From: Robertmurraya siralis | Lineage (GTDB): Bacteria; Bacillota; Bacilli; Bacillales; Cytobacillaceae | Assembly: GCF_005502275.1 (NCBI RefSeq) | Contig: NZ_SWLZ01000017.1 | Coordinates: forward strand, 1-64,000 | Length of the DNA: 64,000 bases | Reading direction: 5' to 3' | Made by a program: the position numbers and the translations under genes | The notes under the pieces: generated by a model | Seen by the model: only the letters and a program-made list of their open reading frames with translations | Database searches by the model: none | Told to the model about the DNA's origin: nothing | Shown: positions 7,105 through 17,691 of the stretch, in pieces | Numbering within the stretch: the first letter of the stretch is position 1 | Layout of the letters: the number at the start of each line of letters is the position of its first letter

Positions 7105-9541
7105 AAATTTCTTCCAGCTCCATAAAATCATACGGAGTTACATTCTCCATCCCAATGAGCGGATCGATATCCATTATTGAGTCATCATATAACCCAGGCT
7201 CCATCTTTGTCTCTAGGTTAACATCAATGGAAGCTGTCATATCTTCAGAATGATCCGTTTTCCAAATGGCCACTTTCAATTTCTCCTGCAGCGAAGTTAA
7301 TCTTGTCTGTTCATCAACTCGACCGATCGCCATTCGCAACGCTTCTTCTTCTCCACATAAAATAAGAGAACTTTTGCTTCTTGTAATCGCGGTGTAAATA
7401 AGATTCCTTCTCAGCATGCGATAATAGCTTTTCACAATTGGAAGAATGACGATTGGAAATTCACTCCCCTGAGACTTGTGAACAGAACAGCAATAGGCAT
7501 GGGTAATTTGCGTTAAGTCTTGGCGTGTATATGTCGCCTCAATTCCATCAAACGAAACAATAACCATATCTTCTTTTTCCGTATTTTCCTTGGCTGTAAA
7601 AATCGAAACAATTTCGCCAATGTCACCATTGAAAACATGATTTTCAGGTTGATTAACGAGCTGTAGCACTTTGTCGCCAATACGGTATTTAACATCGCCG
7701 AATCTTAATTCTTTTCTCGATCCGTCATCATTATCATTAAAAATCTGTTGGACAATTTCGTTCAATTTGTCTATTCCAGCTGGCCCTTTATACATCGGTG
7801 CCAAAACCTGAACATCCCGTTGCGTATAGCCTTTTTTCTTAGCGTTCTCGGCCACCTTTTCGACAACTTCACCAATTTGACCTGCATGACAACGAATAAA
7901 AGAGCGATCCTTTTGCGGCTTCAAAATATCATCTGGAAGTCGCCCATGCTTAATGCTGTGAGCCAACTCAATGATGGAAGAACCTTCCTCTTGCCGATAA
8001 ATATCCGTTAACCTTACCGTCGGAATCCTTTTTGATTCAAGTAAATCCTTTAGTACTTGTCCGGGTCCAACGGATGGTAGTTGATCCTCGTCACCGACAA
8101 GTATGACTTGAATATGATCTGGAAGTGCCTTAAATAATTGATTGGCGAGCCATATATCGAGCATTGATGTTTCATCGACAATCAATATCTTTCCTTCAAG
8201 GGGCTCGTCCTCATCACGGCTAAAACCTTCTACTCCATTCCAGCCTAGTAGCCGATGAATCGTAACCGCAGGTAGTCCTGTCGATTCGCTCATCCTTTTG
8301 GCGGCTCGTCCGGTAGGGGCAGCCAATAAAAAAGGAAATGGCTCATCATCCTTATAATCCTTTGGATCCAATGAACATCCGTGCAATTCTCCATACAACT
8401 CAACGATTCCTTTAATGACTGTTGTTTTTCCAGTACCAGGTCCTCCCGTTAAAATTAACATCGGTGACATTAATGCGGTTTGTATCGCCTCTTTTTGCGT
8501 AGGAGCATATTGAACCTTCAATCTCTCTTCAAGTTCTCCTAATGCCAAAAGAAATTCAGACTCTGGAAATTGTTCATCATAATCTTTTTGCTCTAGAATA
8601 CGCTTTATGTTCGAAACAAGCCCTTTTTCGGAAAAATAAAGGGATGGAAGATAAATTTTCTTATCTTCAATGATAATTTTCCCTTCTTCTTCAAGTTTAA
8701 GCAATTCATTGGAAATATCCGTATACTCAATCGTATCTCGCTTATTTTCCTCTAAAAGCTTTTTCACACTAACGAGAAGATGTTTAGCTGGAAGATAGAC
8801 GTGCCCTGCTTGCATACACTCATGTTCTAATACATATAAGCAGCCAGCCTTGATTCTGTCCGGATGGCTGCCGGAAATTCCGATTTGATAGCCAAGCTCA
8901 TCAGCACGGCTAAAACCAACCCCCTCTACATCCTCAACAAGCTTGTACGGATTCGATTGAATAACCTCAACCGTCAATTCTTTGTAGGTTTGATAAATTT
9001 TCATCGAAATTTGCGGACCAAATCCATATTGGTTTAAAGCAATCATCGCCTGCTCTAAGCCTTGATTTTCCATTAATGTCTCATATAATTCCTTAGCTTT
9101 TTCAGAAGGAAGCTTCGGAACAGTATCCAAAATGGAAGGCTGGGAAAGAATACGGGAAATCGCATCTTCACCCAATGTTTCCACAATGTTTTCTGCTGTC
9201 TTTTTTCCAATCCCTTTAAACAAATCACCAGATAAGTAAGCGATCACTCCTTGTTTCGTTTGCGGAAGTTCCTTACGGAAATGCTCAGCTTGAAACTGCG
9301 GTCCAAACTTTGGATGCTCCTTCATTTGACCATAAAAAATGTATGTTTCCTCCTCATGAACCTTTGGAAAATAACCAGTAATAACCGCTTCTTTATCTTT
9401 ATAATTTTCATTCGTATCCTCAACACGAATTCTTAACACCGTATAAAGGTTTTGCTCATTATGGAATATGGTCACGAGATGCTTCCCTTTTATATATTTG
9501 CTTTCCTCGTTAAACAAATCCAGCTTTTCCTGTTCTGCCAA
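7103..9541 (-). CDS. recD2: ATP-dependent 5'-3' DNA helicase RecD2 (YrrC)
   Basis: This 812-residue SF1B helicase is a stand-alone RecD-like enzyme of Firmicutes that acts in DNA repair and replication fork maintenance. An N-terminal extension (about 1-340) carries helix-hairpin-helix segments such as FKGIGKKTAENIVETLGEDA and VEGVGFSRADELG. The helicase core has Walker A GGPGTGKTT near residue 365, LLAAPTGRAAKRM, Walker B VDETSMLD, LVGDEDQLPSVGPG, and the C-terminal HAYCCSVHKSQGSEF and YTAITRS motifs. Length fits B. subtilis YrrC. It is followed by yrrD and preceded by the TPR gene, as in relatives. Confidence 0.97.
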   Translation of the reverse strand: MAEQEKLDLFNEESKYIKGKHLVTIFHNEQNLYTVLRIRVEDTNENYKDKEAVITGYFPKVHEEETYIFYGQMKEHPKFGPQFQAEHFRKELPQTKQGVIAYLSGDLFKGIGKKTAENIVETLGEDAISRILSQPSILDTVPKLPSEKAKELYETLMENQGLEQAMIALNQYGFGPQISMKIYQTYKELTVEVIQSNPYKLVEDVEGVGFSRADELGYQIGISGSHPDRIKAGCLYVLEHECMQAGHVYLPAKHLLVSVKKLLEENKRDTIEYTDISNELLKLEEEGKIIIEDKKIYLPSLYFSEKGLVSNIKRILEQKDYDEQFPESEFLLALGELEERLKVQYAPTQKEAIQTALMSPMLILTGGPGTGKTTVIKGIVELYGELHGCSLDPKDYKDDEPFPFLLAAPTGRAAKRMSESTGLPAVTIHRLLGWNGVEGFSRDEDEPLEGKILIVDETSMLDIWLANQLFKALPDHIQVILVGDEDQLPSVGPGQVLKDLLESKRIPTVRLTDIYRQEEGSSIIELAHSIKHGRLPDDILKPQKDRSFIRCHAGQIGEVVEKVAENAKKKGYTQRDVQVLAPMYKGPAGIDKLNEIVQQIFNDNDDGSRKELRFGDVKYRIGDKVLQLVNQPENHVFNGDIGEIVSIFTAKENTEKEDMVIVSFDGIEATYTRQDLTQITHAYCCSVHKSQGSEFPIVILPIVKSYYRMLRRNLIYTAITRSKSSLILCGEEEALRMAIGRVDEQTRLTSLQEKLKVAIWKTDHSEDMTASIDVNLETKMEPGLYDDSIMDIDPLIGMENVTPYDFMELEEI

Positions 9542-9583
9542 AGACTCTCCCTCCTTGCTGTTAAGCTTTTAGCAAAGATTTTT

Positions 9584-10237
9584 TTATTGCTCTTTTTCCA
9601 ATAGCTTTTTACCGTAGCCTGCTAACATATGGTCTGGCTGTATGTCCAATGCCTTTTCAAACATCTCCATCGCTTTAACGCCATTCTCTTTGTATCCATA
9701 GGCAACACCTAAATTATAATAGGCGTCGGCATGCTCTTGATCCAATTGCACACAGCTTGTAAATTGGGCAATTGCTTCATCAATTAATTCTAAGCCTGCC
9801 AAGCATAGACCATATTGGAAACGGGCCTCTGCGTCATCACCATTTAATTCAACAGCACGTTGCAGATATGGCAAAGCTAGACGAGGCTGTTCAAGCTGAG
9901 CAAGGGTTAAGCCGAGCATAAAATAATTGTCACTGGATTCCAAACCTTGCTGCATTGCTTTTTCAAACATTTTTTTTGCTGCATCGAGATTGTCGTTTTC
10001 GAAATAAAGATTGCCAGCACTGTAATAGGCTGCTGCTGCACGATCGTCAAGTTCAATCGCTTTTTCAAAAAAAGATAGTGCTTTGTCATTTTCGCCAACT
10101 GCCGCAAGGACATTGCCAAAATTAATATAGGAGACCGCATCCTTTGGATTCTCCTCAATGGCTTCCATAAAAATTTTCGCTGCTTCTTCCCATTTTCCTT
10201 CTTGCATATATTGTATACCTTGCTGGTTTTTATCCAT
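9584..10237 (-). CDS. yrrB: TPR repeat protein YrrB
   Basis: The protein has 217 residues made almost wholly of tetratricopeptide repeats of 34 residues, with the typical pattern (AVSYINFGNVLAAVGENDKA, AAAYYSAGNLYFENDNLDAA, ADAYYNLGVAYGYKENGVKA). Such proteins are scaffolds for protein contacts; the partner is unknown. The frame is open further upstream, but I take the ATG at 10237 because a GGAGTG ribosome site lies 6 nt before it and the protein then begins directly with the first repeat. It lies between mnmA and recD2 as in B. subtilis. Confidence 0.92.
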   Translation of the reverse strand: MDKNQQGIQYMQEGKWEEAAKIFMEAIEENPKDAVSYINFGNVLAAVGENDKALSFFEKAIELDDRAAAAYYSAGNLYFENDNLDAAKKMFEKAMQQGLESSDNYFMLGLTLAQLEQPRLALPYLQRAVELNGDDAEARFQYGLCLAGLELIDEAIAQFTSCVQLDQEHADAYYNLGVAYGYKENGVKAMEMFEKALDIQPDHMLAGYGKKLLEKEQ

Positions 10238-10396
10238 TCTTTTCACTCCCATTATCAAAAGTATAGCATATCTAATGTACGGCAAAAACGAAATCAAGCG
10301 CAGGAATCGCGAGCTCCTTTTTTGTTGAACCCTCATACTCATGTTCGTCAGCACCCCCTTATGATTCACTTTAGTAATATGGATGCTAGACGTATG

Positions 10397-10436
10397 AAAG
10401 GGTGCCCCAAAAGCAATGCTTTTTTTGGACACCCTT
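10397..10436 (-). terminator. Stem-loop after mnmA, possible terminator
   Basis: AAAGGGTGCC (10397-10406) pairs with GGACACCCTT (10427-10436) with one mismatch, and a second small stem (AAAAGC / GCTTTT) lies in the loop. The tail has few T's on the minus strand, so termination would be partial. Confidence 0.45.
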
Positions 10437-10451
10437 ATTCCTTAAATTATG

Positions 10452-11573
<1,122 letters not shown>

Positions 11574-11595
11574 TCACCTCACTTGCCCATTGCCA

Positions 11596-12741
11596 TTATT
11601 TATTTGTTAGCCGCTTCACAATTTCTGCTGTCGTCTCCGCAACCTTTTGAATCTGGTCAGCAGTATTATATAGACCAAAGCTGAAGCGGATAGAATTTCG
11701 CAACTTTTCGGATTGACTACCGAACATCGCAACCAGGACATGTGATGGATCAATGCTGCCGGCCGTACAAGCTGAACCGCTTGAAACAGCCACTCCTGCT
11801 AAATCTAAATGAACAAGCATTGCTTCGACATTAATACCTGGGAAGCTTAAGTTTAAAACATGAGGGAGAGAATTTTCAAGTGATCCGTTTACGGAAAAAT
11901 CGATCTCCTGTGTTTTTAGTTCATTGATTAATATTTCTTTATAGTGCTGATACTCTTTTACTCTCTCATCTCTTTTAAGTTGGGCTACTTTTACCGCTTC
12001 TTGAAAACCGGCAATCGAAGCGACATTTTCTGTGCCAGCACGTCTTTTTCTTTCTTGCTCACCGCCAAAAATAAGTGGAGACACTTTCACATCATTACGA
12101 ATAAATAAAAACCCAATTCCTTTTGGGCCGTTAATTTTATGGGCCGACACGCTTAATAAATCAACATGTAATTCTCTGACATCGAGGTTAACCAATCCGT
12201 AAGCCTGTACGGCATCGGTATGAAGCAGGGCCCCGTGGCTTGTTAGCAGCGCGCCAATTTCTTTTATCGGCTGCAAAGTTCCGACCTCATTATTTCCATA
12301 CATAATCGAAACAAGAATCGTATCTTCGCGCAAAGCTTTTTTTAAATCAGTAATTGAAATTGCCCCTGTAAAATCAACAGGTAAATATGTTACTTCAAAG
12401 CCTTTTTTCTCCAGCTGCTGACAAGTATGCAAAACAGCATGATGTTCAATTTGCGTCGTAATAATATGGTTTCCTTTTTCTTTATTCGCTTCAGCAACGC
12501 CGATCAAAGCATAATTATCTGCTTCCGTTCCACCACTCGTCATGATGATTTCATTCGGATGGGCGTTTATACTTTTGGCCAGCTGATCTCTTGCCTCATC
12601 AACAATATGTCTAGCTTCACGGCCATAAGCATGGATGCTTGATGGGTTTCCGAATAGCTGACTCATCACTTTTGTCATCACTTCAATCACCTGCGGATGC
12701 ATCGGAGCAGTGGCAGCATGATCTACATAAATCCGTTCCAA
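11596..12741 (-). CDS. yrvO: Cysteine desulfurase dedicated to MnmA (YrvO type)
   Basis: This 381-residue PLP enzyme takes sulfur from cysteine and, in B. subtilis, hands it directly to MnmA. The PLP lysine is in SAHKINGPKG (about residue 203), and the catalytic cysteine loop is SSGSACTAGS (about 325). It ends just before mnmA. A TTG at 12741 is preferred because the ribosome site AGGTG lies 7 nt before it, whereas the ATG at 12747 is only 1 nt from that site. The protein then starts LERIYVDHAATAP, like its relatives. It is likely one transcript with cymR and mnmA. Confidence 0.94.
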   Translation of the reverse strand: MERIYVDHAATAPMHPQVIEVMTKVMSQLFGNPSSIHAYGREARHIVDEARDQLAKSINAHPNEIIMTSGGTEADNYALIGVAEANKEKGNHIITTQIEHHAVLHTCQQLEKKGFEVTYLPVDFTGAISITDLKKALREDTILVSIMYGNNEVGTLQPIKEIGALLTSHGALLHTDAVQAYGLVNLDVRELHVDLLSVSAHKINGPKGIGFLFIRNDVKVSPLIFGGEQERKRRAGTENVASIAGFQEAVKVAQLKRDERVKEYQHYKEILINELKTQEIDFSVNGSLENSLPHVLNLSFPGINVEAMLVHLDLAGVAVSSGSACTAGSIDPSHVLVAMFGSQSEKLRNSIRFSFGLYNTADQIQKVAETTAEIVKRLTNK

Positions 12742-12808
12742 TCTCATTCACCTACTAACTTCGAAATGAAGAAAAAATTATTTGCTCACCAATATTATTT
12801 AACAAGAC

Positions 12809-13228
12809 TTAAATATAAAACATATATGCGTCAGACTCTCCATCATCCGTATGGTTCGCTAAATCCTCTAACGTTGTATTTTCTAAAACATCCTTCACTG
12901 CATCGCGAATCCGTATCCATAATTCCCTTTTCGCCGGTTCTTCATCTTCAATGCCTTCAACCGGAGTAATCGGCCCTTCTAATACACGAATAATATCCCC
13001 TGAAGTAATTTTCGCCGGTTCATCTGCTAATACGTAGCCACCGTACGCACCTCGAATGCTTTTAACTAAGCCCGCATTTCTTAAAGGGGCAATTAATTGC
13101 TCTAAATAATGTTCTGACAAATCATTGGCTTGGGCAATCGCCTTTAAGGAGATTGGTCCATCTCCGTGCTTTTTAGCTAATTCGATCATAATCGTCAACC
13201 CGTAGCGTCCTTTTGTTGAAATTTTCAT
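12809..13228 (-). CDS. cymR: Rrf2-family cysteine metabolism repressor CymR
   Basis: This 139-residue Rrf2-family winged-helix regulator (MKISTKGRYGLTIMIELAKK at the N-terminus, DNA-recognition segment ANDLSEHYLEQLIAPLRNAGLVKSIRG) is CymR. Unlike IscR or NsrR it has no cysteine cluster for an iron-sulfur centre, as expected for CymR, which instead senses cysteine status through the CysK complex. It lies directly upstream of the cysteine desulfurase and MnmA genes. Its start overlaps the stop of the upstream YczE-type gene by 4 bp (ATGA), suggesting coupled translation. Confidence 0.94.
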   Translation of the reverse strand: MKISTKGRYGLTIMIELAKKHGDGPISLKAIAQANDLSEHYLEQLIAPLRNAGLVKSIRGAYGGYVLADEPAKITSGDIIRVLEGPITPVEGIEDEEPAKRELWIRIRDAVKDVLENTTLEDLANHTDDGESDAYMFYI

Positions 13229-13929
13229 AAACTCGCACCTCGTTTTGATTCAGTTTTTGAATGTTCTACAACCATCTTTTTTTCTTTTAAAGAGGACAGC
13301 CAGTATTCTGTGAATTTGTGGCATTGAGGCAGACAAATGCCTGCCAACGGCCCAATCAATAAGCCGATGACGATCGTACCCCAAAAGATTGGTCCGCCGA
13401 GCCACCAACCGACAAGGAGCACAAAAATTTCCATCACACCTCTTACATTGCGTACTTTCCAGCCCGTTTTTGATGTCAAAGCGATCATGAGGCTATCTCG
13501 TGGGCCTGCACCAAATTGCGCTGAAATGTAAAGTCCCATTCCATATCCATTAAGAAGTAAACCAATCGTAAACATGAGAAGTTTGCCCATCAGTCCCTCT
13601 GGTGTATGTAAAAAAGGAAGGAGAAAATACATATCAATAAAGAGACCAACAAGAACCATATTTAAGAAAGCTCCAACTTGTGGAAATTCCTTTGATATAA
13701 TAGCAGCCGCTAGTAAAATAAACATGCCGACAATCACTGACCAGCTACCAATTGTTAAGCCTAATTGATAGTATAACCCTACGTGCAATACATCCCAAGG
13801 TGTGGCTCCTAAGTCTGCTTTAATCAATAATACAAGACCTAAAGACATAATTAATAATCCTAAAATATATATAGCAAATCTTGGACCCACTTGCCCTTTT
13901 CTTCGATTTCTCATCGCTGTAATCCCCAT
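13225..13929 (-). CDS. YczE/YyaS/YitT family membrane protein
   Basis: This 234-residue protein has about five to six hydrophobic segments and the family-typical sequences LIKADLGATPWDVLHVGLY and ISAQFGAGPRDSLMIAL. It resembles B. subtilis YczE, a membrane protein linked to surfactin/siderophore synthesis by an unknown mechanism. The substrate is unknown. Its last codons overlap the cymR start, so it may be the first gene of the cymR-yrvO-mnmA transcript, an arrangement I do not know from B. subtilis. A basic C-terminal tail follows the last helix. Confidence 0.82.
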   Translation of the reverse strand: MGITAMRNRRKGQVGPRFAIYILGLLIMSLGLVLLIKADLGATPWDVLHVGLYYQLGLTIGSWSVIVGMFILLAAAIISKEFPQVGAFLNMVLVGLFIDMYFLLPFLHTPEGLMGKLLMFTIGLLLNGYGMGLYISAQFGAGPRDSLMIALTSKTGWKVRNVRGVMEIFVLLVGWWLGGPIFWGTIVIGLLIGPLAGICLPQCHKFTEYWLSSLKEKKMVVEHSKTESKRGASL

Positions 13930-14067
13930 TCTTCAACACAGATGATTCGTTTACCGAAGGACCCATGCTATCTTTCATATAAATATTACCAAAAACCTGA
14001 TTAATTTGATAGGCAATAGCCATTATAGCACAACTTAATAAGTCATGCGGATAAGACAAGCTAGATT

Positions 14068-14197
14068 TTTGACTCATTTAAGCTCTACAACATGAAAAGT
14101 GGGAGAAAGCTCACTTTTCATGTTGCCAGAGCCAACCTTTCACTATGGCTGAAAGGGGTGTGAAATCAAGGCTTTGCACGAAATGAGCCAAAAATCG
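14068..14197. repeat. Dispersed palindromic element, copy B
   Basis: The intergenic stretch 13930-14291 holds this element. Its edges are GATTTTTGACTCATTT and GAAATGAGCCAAAAATCG, as in copy A, but the interior differs. It contains a 13-bp hairpin (AACATGAAAAGTG and its complement) and a second region AGCCAACCTTTCACTATGGC. The terminal TTAACAAAGC motif of copies A and D is missing. The rest of the gap shows only a TATAAT box at about 14020 for the YczE-type gene. Confidence 0.6.
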
Positions 14198-14291
14198 TTT
14201 TTTTCCCATCCTCTCTCATCAGTATGCAAATGTATGTTCCACATGTTATGGTTAAAGAAATAAATCACTTTAAGAAAATGGAGAGATTGGA

Positions 14292-15563
14292 ATGAATGTG
14301 AAGCCCCTTGCCTTTCGTATGAGACCGAGAACAATTGATGAAATCATCGGCCAAAAACATCTCGTTGGAGAAGGAAAAATCATTCACCGCATGGTTAAAG
14401 CAAAACAACTTTCCTCAATGATCCTCTATGGGCCACCGGGAATTGGAAAAACTTCCATCGCCAGTGCGATCGCGGGGAGTACTCAATTTGCTTTTCGCAT
14501 GCTAAATGCGGTGACCAATAATAAAAAAGACTTAGAAATTGTTGCAGCCGAGGCGAAAATGTCTGGTAAGGTTATTTTGCTTTTAGATGAGGTTCATCGA
14601 CTTGATAAAGGAAAACAGGATTTCCTTCTCCCCCATCTTGAAAATGGTTCGATTGTTTTAATTGGAGCAACGACAAGCAATCCATATCATGCCATTAATC
14701 CGGCGATTCGCAGCCGCTGTCAAATTTTTGAACTGAGACCGTTAGAAAGCGGAGAAATTGTTGAAGCATTAAAGCGGGCAATAGCTGATCAGGAAAGAGG
14801 ACTTGGTCATTATCTGATCGATATTTCTGAGGAAGCACTGATCCATCTCGCAACAGCTTCGAACGGCGATGTTCGCAGTTCATTAAATGCACTTGAGCTT
14901 GCCGTTGTTTCAACAGAGAAGGATGAGAAGGGAACGATCCATATTGACCTTGCTGTCGCAGAGGAATGTATGCAAAAGAAAAGCTTCACCCATGATAAAG
15001 ACGGCGATGGACACTACGACGTGCTCTCCGCCTTTCAAAAGTCTATTCGCGGCAGTGATGTCAATGCTGCCCTCCATTACTTAGCACGCCTCATTGAAGC
15101 TGGTGATTTACAAAGCATCAGCAGGAGGCTGCTTGTTATTGCGTATGAGGATATTGGCCTTGCCAGTCCCCAAGCAGGGGCGAGAACTCTTGCTGCGATT
15201 GAAACTGCTGAGCGAATTGGATTCCCTGAAGCAAGAATTCCCTTAGCCAACGCAGTAATAGAGCTCTGCTTATCACCTAAATCAAATTCAGCGATCATTG
15301 CCATTGATCAGGCGATATCCGATTTACGCAAGGGAATCAGCGGGGAGGTTCCAGATCATTTAAAGGACGCCCATTACAAGGGAGCAGCAGAACTAGGTCG
15401 GGGCCTAGAATATTTGTATCCTCATGATTATGAAAATGGCTGGGTCAAGCAACAATATTTGCCCGACCGTATTAAAAATAAGATCTATTATGAACCGAAA
15501 CGGACAGGAAAGTTTGAACAAGCTTTAGCAACTGTCTATGAAAACCTATCAAAAAAAGGATGA
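14292..15563 (+). CDS. rarA: Replication-associated recombination protein RarA (MgsA)
   Basis: This 423-residue AAA+ ATPase belongs to the MgsA/WRNIP1/RarA family that acts at stalled replication forks with SSB and RecA. The N-terminus LAFRMRPRTIDEIIGQKHLVG is typical. Walker A is GPPGIGKTS (about 47-55), Walker B LLLDEVHR, sensor 1 ATTSNP, and the arginine finger AIRSRC. The C-terminal oligomerisation domain includes YEDIGLASPQA and HYKGAAELGRG. The ATG has a GGAGAG site. The gene stands alone on the plus strand and is B. subtilis YrvN. Confidence 0.96.
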   Translation: MNVKPLAFRMRPRTIDEIIGQKHLVGEGKIIHRMVKAKQLSSMILYGPPGIGKTSIASAIAGSTQFAFRMLNAVTNNKKDLEIVAAEAKMSGKVILLLDEVHRLDKGKQDFLLPHLENGSIVLIGATTSNPYHAINPAIRSRCQIFELRPLESGEIVEALKRAIADQERGLGHYLIDISEEALIHLATASNGDVRSSLNALELAVVSTEKDEKGTIHIDLAVAEECMQKKSFTHDKDGDGHYDVLSAFQKSIRGSDVNAALHYLARLIEAGDLQSISRRLLVIAYEDIGLASPQAGARTLAAIETAERIGFPEARIPLANAVIELCLSPKSNSAIIAIDQAISDLRKGISGEVPDHLKDAHYKGAAELGRGLEYLYPHDYENGWVKQQYLPDRIKNKIYYEPKRTGKFEQALATVYENLSKKG

Positions 15564-15765
15564 GTCAAGAGCAAAAACGCGGGGAGTGTCTACGGAACAA
15601 CCGGAAGCAAATTGTTCCTGTAATGTTTATTCTAACAAGCTTTCCTTGGTGCTCAAGCTGGAACCCTTGGAAACCTGCACTGCTACCGTCTCCAGTTTAC
15701 TTATCGTAGGTTGCAATAATAAATCCAATGTTCGTGCTTCTTAGACTAGATTCGCTTATTGAGTT

Positions 15766-15795
15766 AAAAAAAACCGCACAAATGCGGTTTTTTGT
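15766..15795. terminator. Bidirectional terminator between rarA and the ABC operon
   Basis: AAACCGCA and TGCGGTTT form a perfect 8-bp stem with a 4-nt loop. It is flanked by A's on the left and T's on the right, so it can stop transcripts from both sides. The 200 bp between rarA and this site shows no supported gene. Confidence 0.85.
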
Positions 15796-15800
15796 TTGAA

Positions 15801-16760
15801 CTATGCTGCGACATCGCGTTTTTTGAAAACTAGATGGGCAAGTAATTGAAATAGGATAAAATAAACGACAAGAACTATAATCGAAAACGGCAATGTCATT
15901 CCTTCCACTAATGGAGAGCCTTCAAAATATTGCGTTAAGTCAGTATTAGCAAATAAAATATATTTCGCCCAATCGTATTTCATTGCAACTAGGCTTGTAA
16001 GCTGTGCTCCGGTAAACATAAGGAAAAGAGAAATTCCAATCGCCAATGAACTGCTTCTAAAAACGGCTGAAATCATAAATGCCATCGTCGCAAGCATGAG
16101 CATATTTACAGAGTTTAAACCGTAGGAACTTAACAGATGCATAAACATACTTTGTTCTGTTACCGTTCCTTGATGATAGTTTAAATACGGACTAGCATTC
16201 TCAGGTCCCCCAAATAAAATAAAACCAAGTACAGTTGAGTAACTAAAACATAAAGCAACAACAATTAGAGCAAAAATAAGAACAGTTAAATACTTAGCCA
16301 CTAAAATTCTTGACCTGCTTACTGGTCGGATAAGCAGAAGCTTTATCGTACCCCAGTTGAATTCACTGGCGACGATTCCCGCCGCAATGATAATCGTAAA
16401 CATTCCTGCTAACTCGATAATCGATACATTGTCGCTGACAAATTCCCAAACGGAATACGCGCTGTTTGGAGAAAGCCCATGTTCAATACGATATTCATTA
16501 ATCGCTATTTGCCGCTTATAATAAGTAATTTGTGAATCCGGAACCTGACCTTCTAATTCGGCAACCTGCTTTTCTAAGTTTGTGTTTTCCAATTGCAAGC
16601 CTTGTTTCCATTCAGAATTATCTGGAACTGTTCCACCACTTTCCTGATATTTTACAAAGGCTCCTACAACCGTGACGATTAAAATAAGTAACCCAATCAT
16701 TACATATGTTCCAGATCGCTTGAAAATTTTCAATAATTCATTTTGAACTAATTTATACAT
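15801..16760 (-). CDS. ABC-2 type transporter permease
   Basis: This 319-residue integral membrane protein has one N-terminal helix (about 18-38), a large extracytoplasmic loop with coiled-coil character (about 45-105), and five more helices, the layout of ABC-2 permeases of the BcrB/NatB kind. It should form the channel for the ATPase encoded just upstream. The start is ATG 16760, since the GTG at 16769 lies inside the AAGGTG ribosome site. It overlaps the ATPase gene by 8 bp. The substrate is unknown; peptide antibiotic export or resistance is possible. Confidence 0.85.
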   Translation of the reverse strand: MYKLVQNELLKIFKRSGTYVMIGLLILIVTVVGAFVKYQESGGTVPDNSEWKQGLQLENTNLEKQVAELEGQVPDSQITYYKRQIAINEYRIEHGLSPNSAYSVWEFVSDNVSIIELAGMFTIIIAAGIVASEFNWGTIKLLLIRPVSRSRILVAKYLTVLIFALIVVALCFSYSTVLGFILFGGPENASPYLNYHQGTVTEQSMFMHLLSSYGLNSVNMLMLATMAFMISAVFRSSSLAIGISLFLMFTGAQLTSLVAMKYDWAKYILFANTDLTQYFEGSPLVEGMTLPFSIIVLVVYFILFQLLAHLVFKKRDVAA

Positions 16761-17679
16761 GGGCGACACCTTCTTTTTCTTTTGTAATCTCTAAGAATCG
16801 CTCCTCTAAAGATTTTGTCACTTCTTCTATTCCGTATAAAGAGATGTCTTCACTGACAAAAATTTTCACAATTGCCGGAATTTCCTCTCTTGTCATCGCC
16901 ACGGCCACTCCCTCAGACGTTATCTCAACAGAAAGCTGAGGATGTGAATGTTTAAGAAGCTCTTTTGCTTTCTCCTTTTCAATGAGTTCGAATTGATACA
17001 CTTTTTCTGCCCCATTGATGAAATCATGAACAAGTTGAACATCAACTAGCATACCTTGCTGAATGATTCCAATTCGATCACACATCATTTCCATTTCCGA
17101 TAATAAATGACTGGACACAATGACAGCCATATTCCTTTCCCGTGCAAGCATCCTAATATGATCTCTTATTTCTCTAATACCGGCAGGGTCGAGTCCGTTT
17201 GTCGGTTCGTCCAGGATTAACACGTCTGGGTCATGGAGCAAACATTGTGCTAAACCAAGACGCTGCCTCATACCGAGAGAATAAGTTTTAACCTTGTCTT
17301 TAATTCTATCCGTTAAGCCAACCAATTCTACAACCTCATCAATTTTTTCCTTAGATACATTTGCAGACATTCTGGCAAAATGGAGAAGATTATCATAGCC
17401 ACTCATGAATTTATACATTTCCGGGTTTTCTACAATTGCTCCTACATGACTTACTGCTTTTTCAAAATCGGTCCGAATACTGTGACCTGCAATTTTGATA
17501 TCACCTTCAGTAATTCCAATCAACCCTACGATCATCCGAATCGTTGTCGTCTTACCCGCACCATTCGGGCCCAGAAAACCAAAAACCTCTCCGCGATTGA
17601 CATCAAAGCTGATTTGATCGATGATTTTCCTACCTTTAATTTGTTTTGTCACATTTTGAATTTCAATTACCGCTTCCAT
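16753..17679 (-). CDS. ABC transporter ATP-binding protein (BcrA-like)
   Basis: This 308-residue ATPase has Walker A GPNGAGKTT (about 38-46), the Q-loop GAIVENPEMY, signature YSLGMRQRLGLA, Walker B VLILDEPTNGLD and the H-loop VIVSSHLLSEME. The C-terminal 80 residues form the extra domain seen in BcrA/drug-type ATPases. It lies 12 bp after a second ATPase gene and overlaps its own permease gene. Together they resemble bacitracin- or lantibiotic-type export systems, but the substrate cannot be read from sequence. Confidence 0.88.
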   Translation of the reverse strand: MEAVIEIQNVTKQIKGRKIIDQISFDVNRGEVFGFLGPNGAGKTTTIRMIVGLIGITEGDIKIAGHSIRTDFEKAVSHVGAIVENPEMYKFMSGYDNLLHFARMSANVSKEKIDEVVELVGLTDRIKDKVKTYSLGMRQRLGLAQCLLHDPDVLILDEPTNGLDPAGIREIRDHIRMLARERNMAVIVSSHLLSEMEMMCDRIGIIQQGMLVDVQLVHDFINGAEKVYQFELIEKEKAKELLKHSHPQLSVEITSEGVAVAMTREEIPAIVKIFVSEDISLYGIEEVTKSLEERFLEITKEKEGVAHV

Positions 17680-17691
17680 TGTTAGCTCCTT

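Noticed and set aside
10238-10432. 65-codon N-terminal extension of yrrB
   Set aside because: Not TPR-like; the ATG at 10237 has a ribosome site and starts the repeat domain.
15538-15744. Frame overlapping the end of rarA
   Set aside because: Starts inside rarA, no ribosome site, no recognisable features.
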